Shown piece after piece: positions 1 through 9,392 of a stretch of DNA of 64,000 nucleotides. The position numbers and the translations under genes are program-made. The first letter of the stretch is position 1. Each line of letters opens with the position of its first letter. This DNA comes from Actinomycetes bacterium. GTDB lineage: Bacteria; Actinomycetota; Acidimicrobiia; Acidimicrobiales; JAMCPL01. The notes below the pieces were generated by a model. The model had not been told where the DNA came from and searched no databases. It worked only from the letters and a program-made list of their open reading frames with translations. The stretch covers positions 1 to 64,000 of the forward strand of contig JAJZWU010000004.1 of the NCBI GenBank assembly GCA_021846515.1, given 5' to 3'.

Positions 1-107
1 TGATCGATGACCAACGCGGCGGCATCTTTACGGAACTCTTTTGGATACCGGTATCGTCGGCGTTTTGAAGGGGCCTCTTGCCTCTCGTGTATGTTTAATT
101 GTTCCAT
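1..107 (-). CDS. IS3-family transposase OrfA, N-terminal part (runs off left edge)
   Basis: An ATG at 107 (minus) opens a frame that stays open for 35 codons to the window edge. It contains SKRRRYRYPKEFRKDAAALV, the typical N-terminus of IS3/IS911-type OrfA helix-turn-helix proteins (a basic patch, then Y-P-x-E-F-R-x-D-A). The bases upstream of the start (about 120-165), with a C-rich tract and a CTGACCGGACAG segment, could be the IS end, but I cannot confirm its inverted repeat without the other end. Only the first third of OrfA is visible, so intactness is unknown. Confidence 0.6.
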   Translation of the reverse strand, partial: MEQLNIHERQEAPSKRRRYRYPKEFRKDAAALVID

Positions 108-388
108 GGTATTTATCATATTTCATTATCTAACTGTCCGGTCAGAGGGGGGAACTACAATCTGCTACGGTGCCGTAGGGGGTTGGTAGGGGCTACACAG
201 CAGCGCTCCACGGGGGTATATCTTATCTGCTGCCAATTCAAGGCTGCCAAATCAAGGACGTCCATAATTGGCGGTGTGGACGGATAGTTGCCAGCGCCAG
301 CATATGCCCGACTAATCTCTACCGTTCCAATGGTGGCCTGTTAGGTCTGTGCGGCCTTACACTCGACTTTCTTTTGGCGGGGCTAACT

Positions 389-916
389 TTATCGTGATAC
401 CTCATTACCCCATTGCAACAATGCTTGCTGCCACCTATCTGTTACACCCCCCTCTTCTGCATAATGGGCAATGTAGTTGACATCCAGTTCACGACCAGAC
501 TCAAAAATAGATTTAATATCATCACGATCTTGTGGCCGCCAGGCAATCAACTTATATATAATGACATCCTCTGGTGACGCGTAAATACCGATAGCATGCT
601 TCAGGACATCTTGTTCAAACGGAGTGCTGGTAATAAAAATATCCAAATGCATACCATCAGGAGTAGTGCCGTTAATAAGGTATGGCGCGCCATCTTGTTC
701 AAACAAAATCCGAAAAGAGAACCCCGCCTCACTTAACGCTTTGTCCAATTCACCAAGTTGGTTAACGACAAAATCAGCATCCATGGTTTTACGCGGCTTA
801 GCACGCCAGCGGAGCGCCGCTAATCCTCCAATTACGACACACTCAACCCCAAGCTGTTCGCATAGTTGCATGATGGGCGGTATCCATGTTTCAGGATGTT
901 CATAAGGTGGCTTCAC
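389..916 (-). CDS. AbiEii/MenT-like nucleotidyltransferase, possible toxin
   Basis: A protein of 175 residues with a minimal nucleotidyltransferase fold. GG at residues 30-31 is followed by a basic stretch and D46-x-D48 (TMDADFV), the metal-binding pair of this superfamily, and the second half has the small helical cap usual in AbiEii-like or DUF6036-like proteins. It starts with GTG, overlapping the TGA stop of the gene upstream (GTGA), so the two are translationally coupled. Many such proteins are toxins that modify tRNA or other targets, with the antitoxin encoded just upstream. Here the role is inferred from fold and arrangement only. A housekeeping transferase is less likely given the accessory context. 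Confidence 0.6.
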   Translation of the reverse strand: MKPPYEHPETWIPPIMQLCEQLGVECVVIGGLAALRWRAKPRKTMDADFVVNQLGELDKALSEAGFSFRILFEQDGAPYLINGTTPDGMHLDIFITSTPFEQDVLKHAIGIYASPEDVIIYKLIAWRPQDRDDIKSIFESGRELDVNYIAHYAEEGGVTDRWQQALLQWGNEVSR

Positions 917-1152
917 AAATTGATTGAAGAAACTTGTTTAGCCTTACGTTCTTTCGCCCTTTGATCCAACCGTTCCAGATCTCTGACCGCACGTTCATGC
1001 CATTCCGCATCAATACGAACCGGCCCGCGCCAGTCGTCTTCGGCGGCCTTTCTCCATAGCTCTGCTACCTGACGATAACGGGCTTTCGATTCCTCTGTAC
1101 CAGGGGGCGGGTATTTATGATCCTTGTTATTCTTAGTAACACTATCCTGCAT
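913..1152 (-). CDS. Small charged protein coupled to the nucleotidyltransferase (candidate antitoxin)
   Basis: A protein of 79 residues, not recognised by family. It is highly charged and mostly helical-looking, with a Lys/Arg/Glu-rich C-terminal half (residues about 45-72). It begins with ATG and has an AGGAGAGG Shine-Dalgarno (1165-1172) at good distance. It overlaps the downstream nucleotidyltransferase by four bases, the common antitoxin-before-toxin layout. It has no obvious winged helix of the AbiEi type, so it would be a different partner. The inverted-repeat miniature element ends 31 bases upstream, so transcription may start inside or beside that element. Confidence 0.5.
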   Translation of the reverse strand: MQDSVTKNNKDHKYPPPGTEESKARYRQVAELWRKAAEDDWRGPVRIDAEWHERAVRDLERLDQRAKERKAKQVSSINL

Positions 1153-1164
1153 ATCTATATTATA

Positions 1165-1172
1165 CCTCTCCT
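1165..1172 (-). promoter_or_regulatory. Shine-Dalgarno of the small coupled gene
   Basis: AGGAGAGG on the minus strand lies 12 bases before the ATG at 1152. It supports that start for the first gene of the two-gene unit. Confidence 0.5.
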
Positions 1173-1182
1173 ATTATAGAAA

Positions 1183-1325
1183 TACTAGGAGTGTGTCCCA
1201 GAACTCCAAAGTCGTGCTTCGCCATCTCGTCCACGCCCCTACATGTTGTTGTCAAATCCCCAACCACCCACAATATATTGTGGGCAGATTATATCGTTAT
1301 ATAGTTCTGAGACACGCTCCTGGTA
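1183..1325 (-). mobile_element. Miniature inverted-repeat element (MITE-like), copy 1
   Basis: This 143-base segment is bounded by 23-base imperfect inverted repeats (1183-1205 and 1303-1325, three mismatches) with the core GTGTCYCAGAACT. It has no transposase. Inside is an 18-base perfect palindrome at 1267-1284 (CCCACAATA/TATTGTGGG), a TATAAT box on the minus strand (1288-1293), and a segment that recurs with few changes near 42080. The ends resemble those of transposons whose termini read GTGTCCCAGAACT, but I cannot name the parent family. The TATAAT could give an outward promoter towards the gene pair at 389-1152. Confidence 0.65.
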
Positions 1326-1643
1326 ATATTGGCGACCGCCACAAGAGTGCGCACACGACAAGCCTCTGTATTACACTTGGTGGGAGATGAAAAGAACGTA
1401 ACCAGATACATGATGTAAGCAGTAAAGTTATCAAGCTGTACTTGATACAGAAAGTGCTGGACTGGGTTTATTGCTATGGCTTGCTCCCAACCTCTCCAGA
1501 CAAGAACCCGCTGGTGAGTACAGGCAGATGTCCAAGTGCCTTTCTGTTATATGTTTGTTCGTTGGTTGTATAACTGTCAATGACCAAATATCAACAATCA
1601 AACAATTATCACTAAAAAGGTTGACGAGGGGCATGGCGCGATA
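1326..1643. other. Gene-poor stretch
   Basis: No reading frame here looks protein-like on either strand, and I see no RNA gene or strong hairpin. It may be decayed element DNA. Confidence 0.4.
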
Positions 1644-2060
1644 ATGCTGCCAAGCGCAACGATACGTGTTGAGCTTCATACTTTGGGTATGATGTGTCCA
1701 TATTCGTTTGGACGTGAAATCAGTGCGCTGGATATGGGCATTGTTGTTTACAGGTTAGTGATTGAGGAGGTGTTGGTGTTGCAGAAGGTAGATCGCACGA
1801 AGCATAATAGATCTAGTCAATCTTGTCAGTCCGGTATGGTTCAAGACTGGGTAACCAGTGGCGTTGACTCGTGGGCTTATGCGAATGGGTACCCTTTCCA
1901 GGTTACAGGCATCTCCAACAACTACAACGGCGGTGCATGTAGCAGCCTGACGCCTGATGATGACGGAAACTATGTGTTGGACACTATCCAGGAAGACCCA
2001 AACGTATACCAGCAGAGCAGTCTCCGGTGGATAACAAACTGGCCAATGTTCTGCTCATGA
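1644..2060 (+). CDS. Hypothetical protein, possibly a truncated gene
   Basis: A frame of 138 codons. The first half (to about residue 65) does not look protein-like. The C-terminal 70 residues are rich in Tyr, Trp, Asn, Asp and Gly, resembling part of an extracellular domain. No signal peptide precedes that part, so it may be the 3' remnant of an exported protein gene. The start is uncertain, since several ATG and GTG codons lie between 1644 and 1790. It ends 32 bases before the next, better supported exported protein. No family is recognised. Confidence 0.35.
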   Translation: MLPSATIRVELHTLGMMCPYSFGREISALDMGIVVYRLVIEEVLVLQKVDRTKHNRSSQSCQSGMVQDWVTSGVDSWAYANGYPFQVTGISNNYNGGACSSLTPDDDGNYVLDTIQEDPNVYQQSSLRWITNWPMFCS

Positions 2061-2092
2061 AGGTGATAAAATATATAAAAGGAGATATGCAC

Positions 2093-2764
2093 ATGAAACG
2101 ATGGTTACTTGTCACCGGGTTGCTCTTAGCGGTGGCAGCGGTAGTAGTCAGTACGTCGGGCATGTTGGGCACGGCCGTCTTGGCGCCGGCAGCATCAGTA
2201 ACTCATTCCAAGGCATGTGCTGCAGCGAAGGCAGAGATCGCCAAAATCCAACCTGGGTGGGGTAGTGAGATGAGTTGTGCCAAGGCTATCGAGTTCGTCT
2301 CGAACCTTCCCAATCCGTCCGCCCCTGCTGCCCCGAAAACGGGATACGTACTAAAGTCTGCGCCGCCACTCGCAATACCAAATGCAGGTAAAGTTATACT
2401 ATTTGCTACAAATGGCAATATTGGACAAGATATTCAGCTAATGGGACCAAAAGCCACATCCATAACGGCAGCATGGAACGACGTTGACTCCAATGATGAG
2501 GTTTCAGTATTCTCCGGTGGAACTTCCGATCCTACTCGAGGTCTGATAGTCATCAAAGTCTCGGACGGTGTAGGCTTCAATCCGCGTTCGATCAATGGCT
2601 ATTCTGGCGGAAGCTACACGGTGCCTGGCTCTACCGGCCCCGTTACGCTCACATCTGTAACCGGCAGCATCTCAGGAGGAAATATGGCCATATCGTTTAA
2701 AGAGGCAGACGGTGCTACGGGATCGCTATTGCCTGAGACTGGATCGTTTTCTGGGGGAGCTTAA
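2093..2764 (+). CDS. Exported hypothetical protein with signal peptide
   Basis: A protein of 223 residues when started at the ATG at 2093, chosen because GGAG at 2081-2084 sits 8 bases before it. It opens with MKRW, then a hydrophobic stretch and AVLAPAAS, a normal Sec signal peptide. The mature part has two Cys near the N-terminus (about residues 43 and 62) and a Gly/Ser/Thr-rich beta-type C-terminus. No enzyme motif is visible and I do not recognise the family. Its stop is only three bases before the next gene, so the two are one unit. Cargo of the integrated element is likely. Confidence 0.65.
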   Translation: MKRWLLVTGLLLAVAAVVVSTSGMLGTAVLAPAASVTHSKACAAAKAEIAKIQPGWGSEMSCAKAIEFVSNLPNPSAPAAPKTGYVLKSAPPLAIPNAGKVILFATNGNIGQDIQLMGPKATSITAAWNDVDSNDEVSVFSGGTSDPTRGLIVIKVSDGVGFNPRSINGYSGGSYTVPGSTGPVTLTSVTGSISGGNMAISFKEADGATGSLLPETGSFSGGA

Positions 2765-2767
2765 AAG

Positions 2768-3292
2768 GTGTCTTGCCGTGGACTACAGCGACCTGCTGGG
2801 CTCGTGGCGGTGTTCTTGCTTGGCATGGTCGTTTTACTCTCGACGGCATGTAGTACTTCCGAACACACGCACTTGGCAATATCAAAGTCGCGATCTGTGC
2901 CGACAAAGCCCGGAGTGACAGAGACGTTGCCACCAACACCAGCAGGCAAACAGCCCAGGGTGTCGATTACACCAGCAAGCGGCCCTCCCGGTACGGTCAT
3001 ACATGGCGTAGCAACAAACTGCCCGCCTGCAACTGTTATACACGGCGTCGGCTACAGTGAGAAGGACAGCGTCTGGGTACACGATCCCTTCTCGACAGGT
3101 GTAACCAATGCCAATCAGGGCGGCCCATCTCCGTCCAATGCTCCGAGCGCAGTCGTGCCCAATAAGAGGCAGGGGGACCAGATGACGTTCACGTATAAGG
3201 TGAAAGTCTCCGATACACTAGGAGACGCAGTATTGATTGACATCTTCTGTAATCCAAACGGCGGCACGAGCGCCACATTCAAGGTGAGCTAG
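2768..3292 (+). CDS. Putative lipoprotein with IPT-like repeat motif
   Basis: A protein of 174 residues starting with GTG, three bases after the preceding stop. Residues 10-28 are hydrophobic and end in LLSTAC, a lipobox, so Cys28 should be lipid-modified. A Thr/Pro-rich linker follows, then ITPASGPPGTVIHG, a motif common in bacterial IPT/TIG-like surface domains, and a beta-rich end with two more Cys. Function unknown; a cell-surface binding or structural role would fit. It is coupled to the exported protein upstream. Confidence 0.6.
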   Translation: MSCRGLQRPAGLVAVFLLGMVVLLSTACSTSEHTHLAISKSRSVPTKPGVTETLPPTPAGKQPRVSITPASGPPGTVIHGVATNCPPATVIHGVGYSEKDSVWVHDPFSTGVTNANQGGPSPSNAPSAVVPNKRQGDQMTFTYKVKVSDTLGDAVLIDIFCNPNGGTSATFKVS

Positions 3293-3524
3293 GATGACGG
3301 AGATACCAAGCACCCATAGAGATCAGAACGAGGGGCTTATCCGGGGTGAAACCGCTTGGTCGGCCAGAGCGTAAAGATGGCATCCGGTGTCGTTGGGAGC
3401 GACGCACCTGCCAGTGGCAATGGCGGTGGAACAGGTGATTCCGACGACTAGACAAACTTGCCGGATTGCACTACCTGGCGAACAGCAGCCCTTTCATGGT
3501 CGGTTTTGGTACTCACACAACCAT
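3293..3524 (+). other. Spacer between lipoprotein genes
   Basis: An open frame in phase with the next lipoprotein runs from 3387, but it has no Shine-Dalgarno and the protein N-terminus makes more sense at 3525. I see no terminator hairpin. Confidence 0.3.
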
Positions 3525-4340
3525 GTGAGGAGGTCGGCAGTTAGGGGGGTTGCCATGCTCATCATCGTACTTGTCCTTGCCGCATGTACTAGCACGCCTG
3601 CCCCTACGGGCAGTGTGAGGTCGTCGGCCGTTGGTCACCAAAGCAAGAAATATCCGCTACCGGCGACAACAACTACAACTACTTCTCCATCAGGTAAGCT
3701 CATGCTGGTTGATTCCGGTATACCGCTTACCCTGCCTCCTGACGGAGAGTTGCCCGGTGGGGATCTATCACCCAATGGGACTCTGCCGGCGACGATAAAA
3801 ACCTACGGTTTCATTGTTCCAGCGAAGCCGCCACCGGGACTACCAAACAACAGTATTCCCAACTCAGATGTACCGGGATCGAAGCCGATCAAGTTCCCCT
3901 GTATACAGCCGTATGAGGAGTTGCTTGGTCCGCACGGCACGGTCATCGCTTATCTCTATGACGACTTTGGTATCCAAGAGGAATCAATTGCTCCAAGCAG
4001 CCGGTTCTCCCCTCCATACGTATTGATTTTTAAGGCGATACCAGGGCCGTTGCCAAAGATGCCATGGGTACTCGGATGGTCCGGAGTGAGCGCACTCGAT
4101 GACGGTATAAGCGATCTCTTAACTTGGAGAGGTGGTTATGGTTCTTACTTCTCTCCCAAACACCACAACCTGTGTATAGTTACAATGTTTGGTATCCCCC
4201 CGATACCAAATACGGGGTTACAGTCTCCTCCATTCCGGTCTGGTGCCTCTTCGGCTTATTTTTGCTACGTTCCCTGCCGTTTGAAGAACGTGGTAATCTA
4301 TCGCGGCCCCGTTCGGGTACTATACAACCCACACCCATGA
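3525..4340 (+). CDS. Putative lipoprotein, function unknown
   Basis: About 271 residues if started at the GTG at 3525, which gives VRRSAVRG, a hydrophobic core and VLAAC, a textbook lipoprotein signal. An ATG at 3555 follows a G-rich run and is the alternative, but it lacks the basic N-region. After the Cys comes a Ser/Thr linker with a run of Thr, then Pro-rich segments, and from about residue 130 a more globular domain with several Cys and aromatic residues. No family recognised. It is the third exported protein in this part of the element. Confidence 0.5.
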   Translation: MRRSAVRGVAMLIIVLVLAACTSTPAPTGSVRSSAVGHQSKKYPLPATTTTTTSPSGKLMLVDSGIPLTLPPDGELPGGDLSPNGTLPATIKTYGFIVPAKPPPGLPNNSIPNSDVPGSKPIKFPCIQPYEELLGPHGTVIAYLYDDFGIQEESIAPSSRFSPPYVLIFKAIPGPLPKMPWVLGWSGVSALDDGISDLLTWRGGYGSYFSPKHHNLCIVTMFGIPPIPNTGLQSPPFRSGASSAYFCYVPCRLKNVVIYRGPVRVLYNPHP

Positions 4341-4522
4341 ATTATCCTGGTTTGTACCCATTGCTGTGTATCTGTACGAGTTGTTTTTGTAGGTAATAAT
4401 TGCATCCCAGGTCTTTATCTTCCACCCCAGTTTCCGTTCTTGTTCTGGGGATTTCGCTACAATGCCATAGCGATACGTTGGCATCACTTAAGTAATACAT
4501 CCCCCTGTTAATCTATATATTA

Positions 4523-5689
4523 ATGGCATATACTCCGACACATCACAGAAGACGCTTTGGTTGGATAAGAAAGCTGCCGTCTGGCAGATGGCAGGCACAC
4601 TATAAGGGTGCCGATGGGAAACTGCATCCAGCACCCAATACCTTTCGCACAAAGGGTATGGCGGAGCAGTGGCTTGCAGGAATTGAAGCCGATCTTATGC
4701 GAGGAAACTGGTTACCACCGCAGCGTTCGTCTGAAACGGTTGGTATGTGGGCTGAACGATGGTTGGCATCCAAGCTGAACCTGAAGCCTAAGACTAAGGC
4801 TGATTATGAGTTTCGGCTACGAGCATATATTATTCCACGCTGGGGAGAGACACCTATATCCAAAATAACTCGTAGCGACATACAGGCATGGGTACAGGAG
4901 ATAGTGAGCACAGAGGTAAGTGGCTCTACCGTACGTCATGCTGTAGGTGCGCTATCTCGTGTACTTAATGAGGCTGTTGAGGCTGGGGCGCTGGCATCCA
5001 ACCCATGTCAGCGCGTATCCCAACCACGCGCCACGAAGGGTGAGATAAGGCCACTTACGATAGAACAGATAAAGGCGCTGGCTTATGAAATAGAAAACCC
5101 GCCTGTGAAGCCAGCGGGCAACGGCGCACTACCGACAGGTCGTCATCACTTCCCTGAATATGGCCTACTTGTTCGTTTCGCTGCCATTACAGGGCTTAGG
5201 GCAGCCGAAATTGCAGGATTAAAGAAAAAGGCTACTGACTTGGATAATGGCGTTGTACGAGTCACAGAGACGGTATCAGAGGTAAGCGGACATCTATATA
5301 CTGTGCCACCAAAGACTTATCAGGCACGGGCTGTGCCGCTGCCAGAGTTCTTAATTAAAGAATTGCGAGACCACTTTTCAAAGCTGGATGGTGATTTAGA
5401 TAGTTACGTATTCAGATCAAGCCAAGGGGGTCCTCTGCGCTGGCAGAATTTCTACAATAAACACTTCAAACCGGCGGTGCGTAGAGCTGGATTGCCAGAA
5501 AATACCAGGTTTCATGACTTACGCCACACGGCAGCAGCCCTCATGATTGCAGAGAACGCTCATCCACGGGCAATCATGGAACGATTAGGGCATTCCAGTA
5601 TCAATGTCACACTTGGCACCTATGGACATCTCTTCCCTGCACTGGATGAAGAACTTACGCAAAAGCTGAATGCAAGATGGATAGGTTAG
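4523..5689 (+). CDS. int: Phage-type tyrosine recombinase/integrase
   Basis: A 388-residue site-specific recombinase. Residues 12-60 form an AP2-like arm-binding domain, 72-150 the SAM-like core-binding domain, and 175-388 the catalytic domain. All catalytic residues are visible: Arg226 (TGLRAAE), Lys264, His331 and Arg334 (HDLRH), His357 (LGHSS) and nucleophile Tyr367 (TYGHLF). It is full length and intact. Its 3' end faces the 3' end of tRNA-Arg about 85 bases away, so the tRNA is the likely attachment site. The start is the ATG at 4523; a TAATCT box 8 bases before it could make the message leaderless. Confidence 0.93.
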   Translation: MAYTPTHHRRRFGWIRKLPSGRWQAHYKGADGKLHPAPNTFRTKGMAEQWLAGIEADLMRGNWLPPQRSSETVGMWAERWLASKLNLKPKTKADYEFRLRAYIIPRWGETPISKITRSDIQAWVQEIVSTEVSGSTVRHAVGALSRVLNEAVEAGALASNPCQRVSQPRATKGEIRPLTIEQIKALAYEIENPPVKPAGNGALPTGRHHFPEYGLLVRFAAITGLRAAEIAGLKKKATDLDNGVVRVTETVSEVSGHLYTVPPKTYQARAVPLPEFLIKELRDHFSKLDGDLDSYVFRSSQGGPLRWQNFYNKHFKPAVRRAGLPENTRFHDLRHTAAALMIAENAHPRAIMERLGHSSINVTLGTYGHLFPALDEELTQKLNARWIG

Positions 5690-5774
5690 TCAATTCTGCA
5701 CGTTCACTGCACGATGTAACCTATCTAGTGCTGGCAACTACAATAATCTGCCACTTGACCTGCACTTATTCCAG

Positions 5775-5848
<74 letters not shown>

Positions 5849-5974
5849 AACGTTACTAATAATACTGTTATCACCTTGACTATCAAATGCCAGTGACGAT
5901 CACAGAACATTATACAGCATTTCCAACCTATACGACATGCAGCGGCTTATAGACTTCCGGTTGGCCACTGTTCA

Positions 5975-6712
5975 TTATATGCAGCTGGCAAGTACTTCTT
6001 CAATTGGAGCCACCATACCTGTATAAAAGGGGCCAAAGTCACCATAGTGGGCTGATGCCGGGTCGAAACGCATCTCATATACACAGGCCTTAATCTCATC
6101 CGGGCCGGTTGCAAAAAGAGATACGCCCCATTCATAATCGTCCAATCCAGTCGAGCCGGTAACCAGTTGCAATACCTTTCCCCTGTATTCCCTGCCGACA
6201 TTGCCATGAGCCTGCATCAACGACCTGCGCTCATCAAAGGTAAGCACATACCAGTTGCGCCCGGGCTGGCGCCGCTTTGACATGGGATAAAAACAGAATG
6301 AATTCATCCCCTCGGGTGGAAGCTTTGGATGCAAGCGGGCATTTAGTACCTGCTCCGGTAATCCTTCGGCATACTCGGATACTTCGGTCAATGACAGATA
6401 CGAATAATCAATCTGCAGGCCAGCACGTCTGACAGATGTCTGGAGTTCACGGAACATCCACATATCCGGCGACAATGCCATAATCCCTATATCAGACTTA
6501 TGCCCGAGCATAGCAACAGAGAGTGACTGCCCACCTGCGGCATTGAACGACTTAAGGGCATCGATCACACCCTGGCTGTCTGTAGTCGCCGCCTCACCTC
6601 GGCAAAATAGATGAAGAACGCATAGCCCCTCATGCGAAGCCAAACCAGCACGGCTCTTATCGTCTGGCGATGCATCCTCTTTCTGGTCATCACTATTATT
6701 TACGTCGTCCAT
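5975..6712 (-). CDS. hemQ: Coproheme decarboxylase (chlorite-dismutase family)
   Basis: A 245-residue protein catalysing the last step of the coproporphyrin-dependent heme pathway, converting coproheme III to heme b with two oxidative decarboxylations. The chlorite-dismutase-like ferredoxin fold begins near residue 29. Tyr142 in FYPMSKRR matches the catalytic tyrosine, and His169 in QAHGN the proximal heme ligand. GLDDYEWG and VYEMRFD are family signatures. The first 28 residues are an acidic, disordered-looking extension. A GGAG Shine-Dalgarno precedes the ATG. It stands apart from the hem operon at 31194-37600 but completes the same pathway. Confidence 0.92.
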   Translation of the reverse strand: MDDVNNSDDQKEDASPDDKSRAGLASHEGLCVLHLFCRGEAATTDSQGVIDALKSFNAAGGQSLSVAMLGHKSDIGIMALSPDMWMFRELQTSVRRAGLQIDYSYLSLTEVSEYAEGLPEQVLNARLHPKLPPEGMNSFCFYPMSKRRQPGRNWYVLTFDERRSLMQAHGNVGREYRGKVLQLVTGSTGLDDYEWGVSLFATGPDEIKACVYEMRFDPASAHYGDFGPFYTGMVAPIEEVLASCI

Positions 6713-6901
6713 AACTGTTCCTCTCCAAACGTGGCGTTCTCAACGGGGATAGAGTTTGGTAATCGCTCCATCCAATTTTTCAGTCAGCTCTACCAAGTAT
6801 AGCATGATTGACTTTCCTCATAAGATCGGTTTACTACCTCAATCGAATCTATTGATCGACTTACTATATATAAAATGCTTCAAAGGCACCAATGTACAAT
6901 C

Positions 6902-6934
6902 AAAAAAAGGGGCACCCTTAAAGAGTGCCCCTTT
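6902..6934 (-). terminator. Rho-independent terminator of groEL
   Basis: On the minus strand a 10-bp stem (AAAGGGGCAC with GTGCCCCTTT) is closed by a short loop and followed by T7. It lies 63 bases after the groEL stop and separates it from hemQ. Confidence 0.9.
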
Positions 6935-6996
6935 CGCCAAAAATCCGCCGCCTACCTGACCTACAAAAGCAGGAAGGCAGTTTTGTCACGGTTGGG

Positions 6997-8661
<1,665 letters not shown>

Positions 8662-8739
8662 CTACTGACATAATTGCCTCGCCCATCCAGGAAACTGTAA
8701 TCCGGCGGACATCAAGGCAACTAAACTAACTACTTGAGT

Positions 8740-8745
8740 ATTATA
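8740..8745 (-). promoter_or_regulatory. Probable -10 box of groEL promoter
   Basis: TATAAT on the minus strand lies about 120 bases upstream of the groEL start. The CIRCE operator covers the expected -35 position, which fits repression by HrcA. Confidence 0.6.
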
Positions 8746-8752
8746 CCAACAA

Positions 8753-8779
8753 TTAGCACTCTATCAGTTCGACTGCTAA
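8753..8779 (-). promoter_or_regulatory. CIRCE operator (HrcA-binding) of groEL
   Basis: TTAGCACTC, nine bases, then GACTGCTAA: the CIRCE consensus with one mismatch in the right arm. It overlaps the -35 region of the TATAAT promoter. HrcA represses through this element and releases it on heat shock. Confidence 0.92.
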
Positions 8780-8952
8780 TATTTAATCACCAACCGGGCA
8801 ACTTTGCAAATCGCTCTATTGAACTGCAACCAAAAACGCATAGCTGCTTCACTGGAATTACTTCCCTGCCATGACCACCCTAAGGGGTATCTTTAAGCCA
8901 GTAAACCTAGTAACGCTAATTAGGATAAGACAATGCTGTATGATGAGAGCAC

Positions 8953-9231
8953 TTAGCAACCACCCGCTACGGCAGGTACCACAGATATTGTCTGCCCATC
9001 CTGGACGGGAGTATCCAGCCCATCCAGAAATCGCACATCTTCATCTGCCAGAAATACATTGACAAATCTCCTTAAATTACCGGCTTCATCAAATAACCTT
9101 TCACCAATACCGGGGTATCTTGAATCAAGCTCTTTCAGGGTCTCCCCAACGGTGGCTCCAGACAGGTCTATTTCGCCCAATCCGTCAGTTAGTTCTCTCA
9201 ACTGCGATGGGATCCTAACCGTAATACTCAT
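8953..9231 (-). CDS. Ubiquitin-like sulfur carrier (CysO/MoaD/ThiS family) ending Gly-Gly-Cys
   Basis: A 92-residue beta-grasp protein. Carriers of this type are adenylated and thiocarboxylated on a C-terminal Gly-Gly and hand sulfide to a PLP enzyme. The end reads VPAVAGG followed by one more residue, Cys92, then TAA. Because the diglycine must be exposed, the Cys would have to be removed first, as happens in QbsE (GGCF, trimmed by QbsD) and Wolinella HcyS. The sequence is closest in style to mycobacterial CysO. AGGAG precedes the ATG by nine bases. It lies 161 bases after thrC, with no terminator visible between, so it may share the SAM-controlled transcript. No activating E1 enzyme or JAMM protease is in the window. 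Confidence 0.8.
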   Translation of the reverse strand: MSITVRIPSQLRELTDGLGEIDLSGATVGETLKELDSRYPGIGERLFDEAGNLRRFVNVFLADEDVRFLDGLDTPVQDGQTISVVPAVAGGC

Positions 9232-9392
9232 TCCATATTCTCCTTTTCTCTTTTGCCTTTTCGTTCTGTGGTCTTACTTTCTGTAGTCTTTTGAAAGTTC
9301 TTTGTACGCTACCTTGTCCTCATTAAATATGCTATCGCTGTAGATTAACTCGCTGTCTCTATACGCCAATGCTTATCGTTACACGCTAATAC

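Noticed and set aside
1431..1679. Minus-strand frame of 82 codons
   Set aside because: No ribosome site, no domain, and unlike neighbouring proteins.
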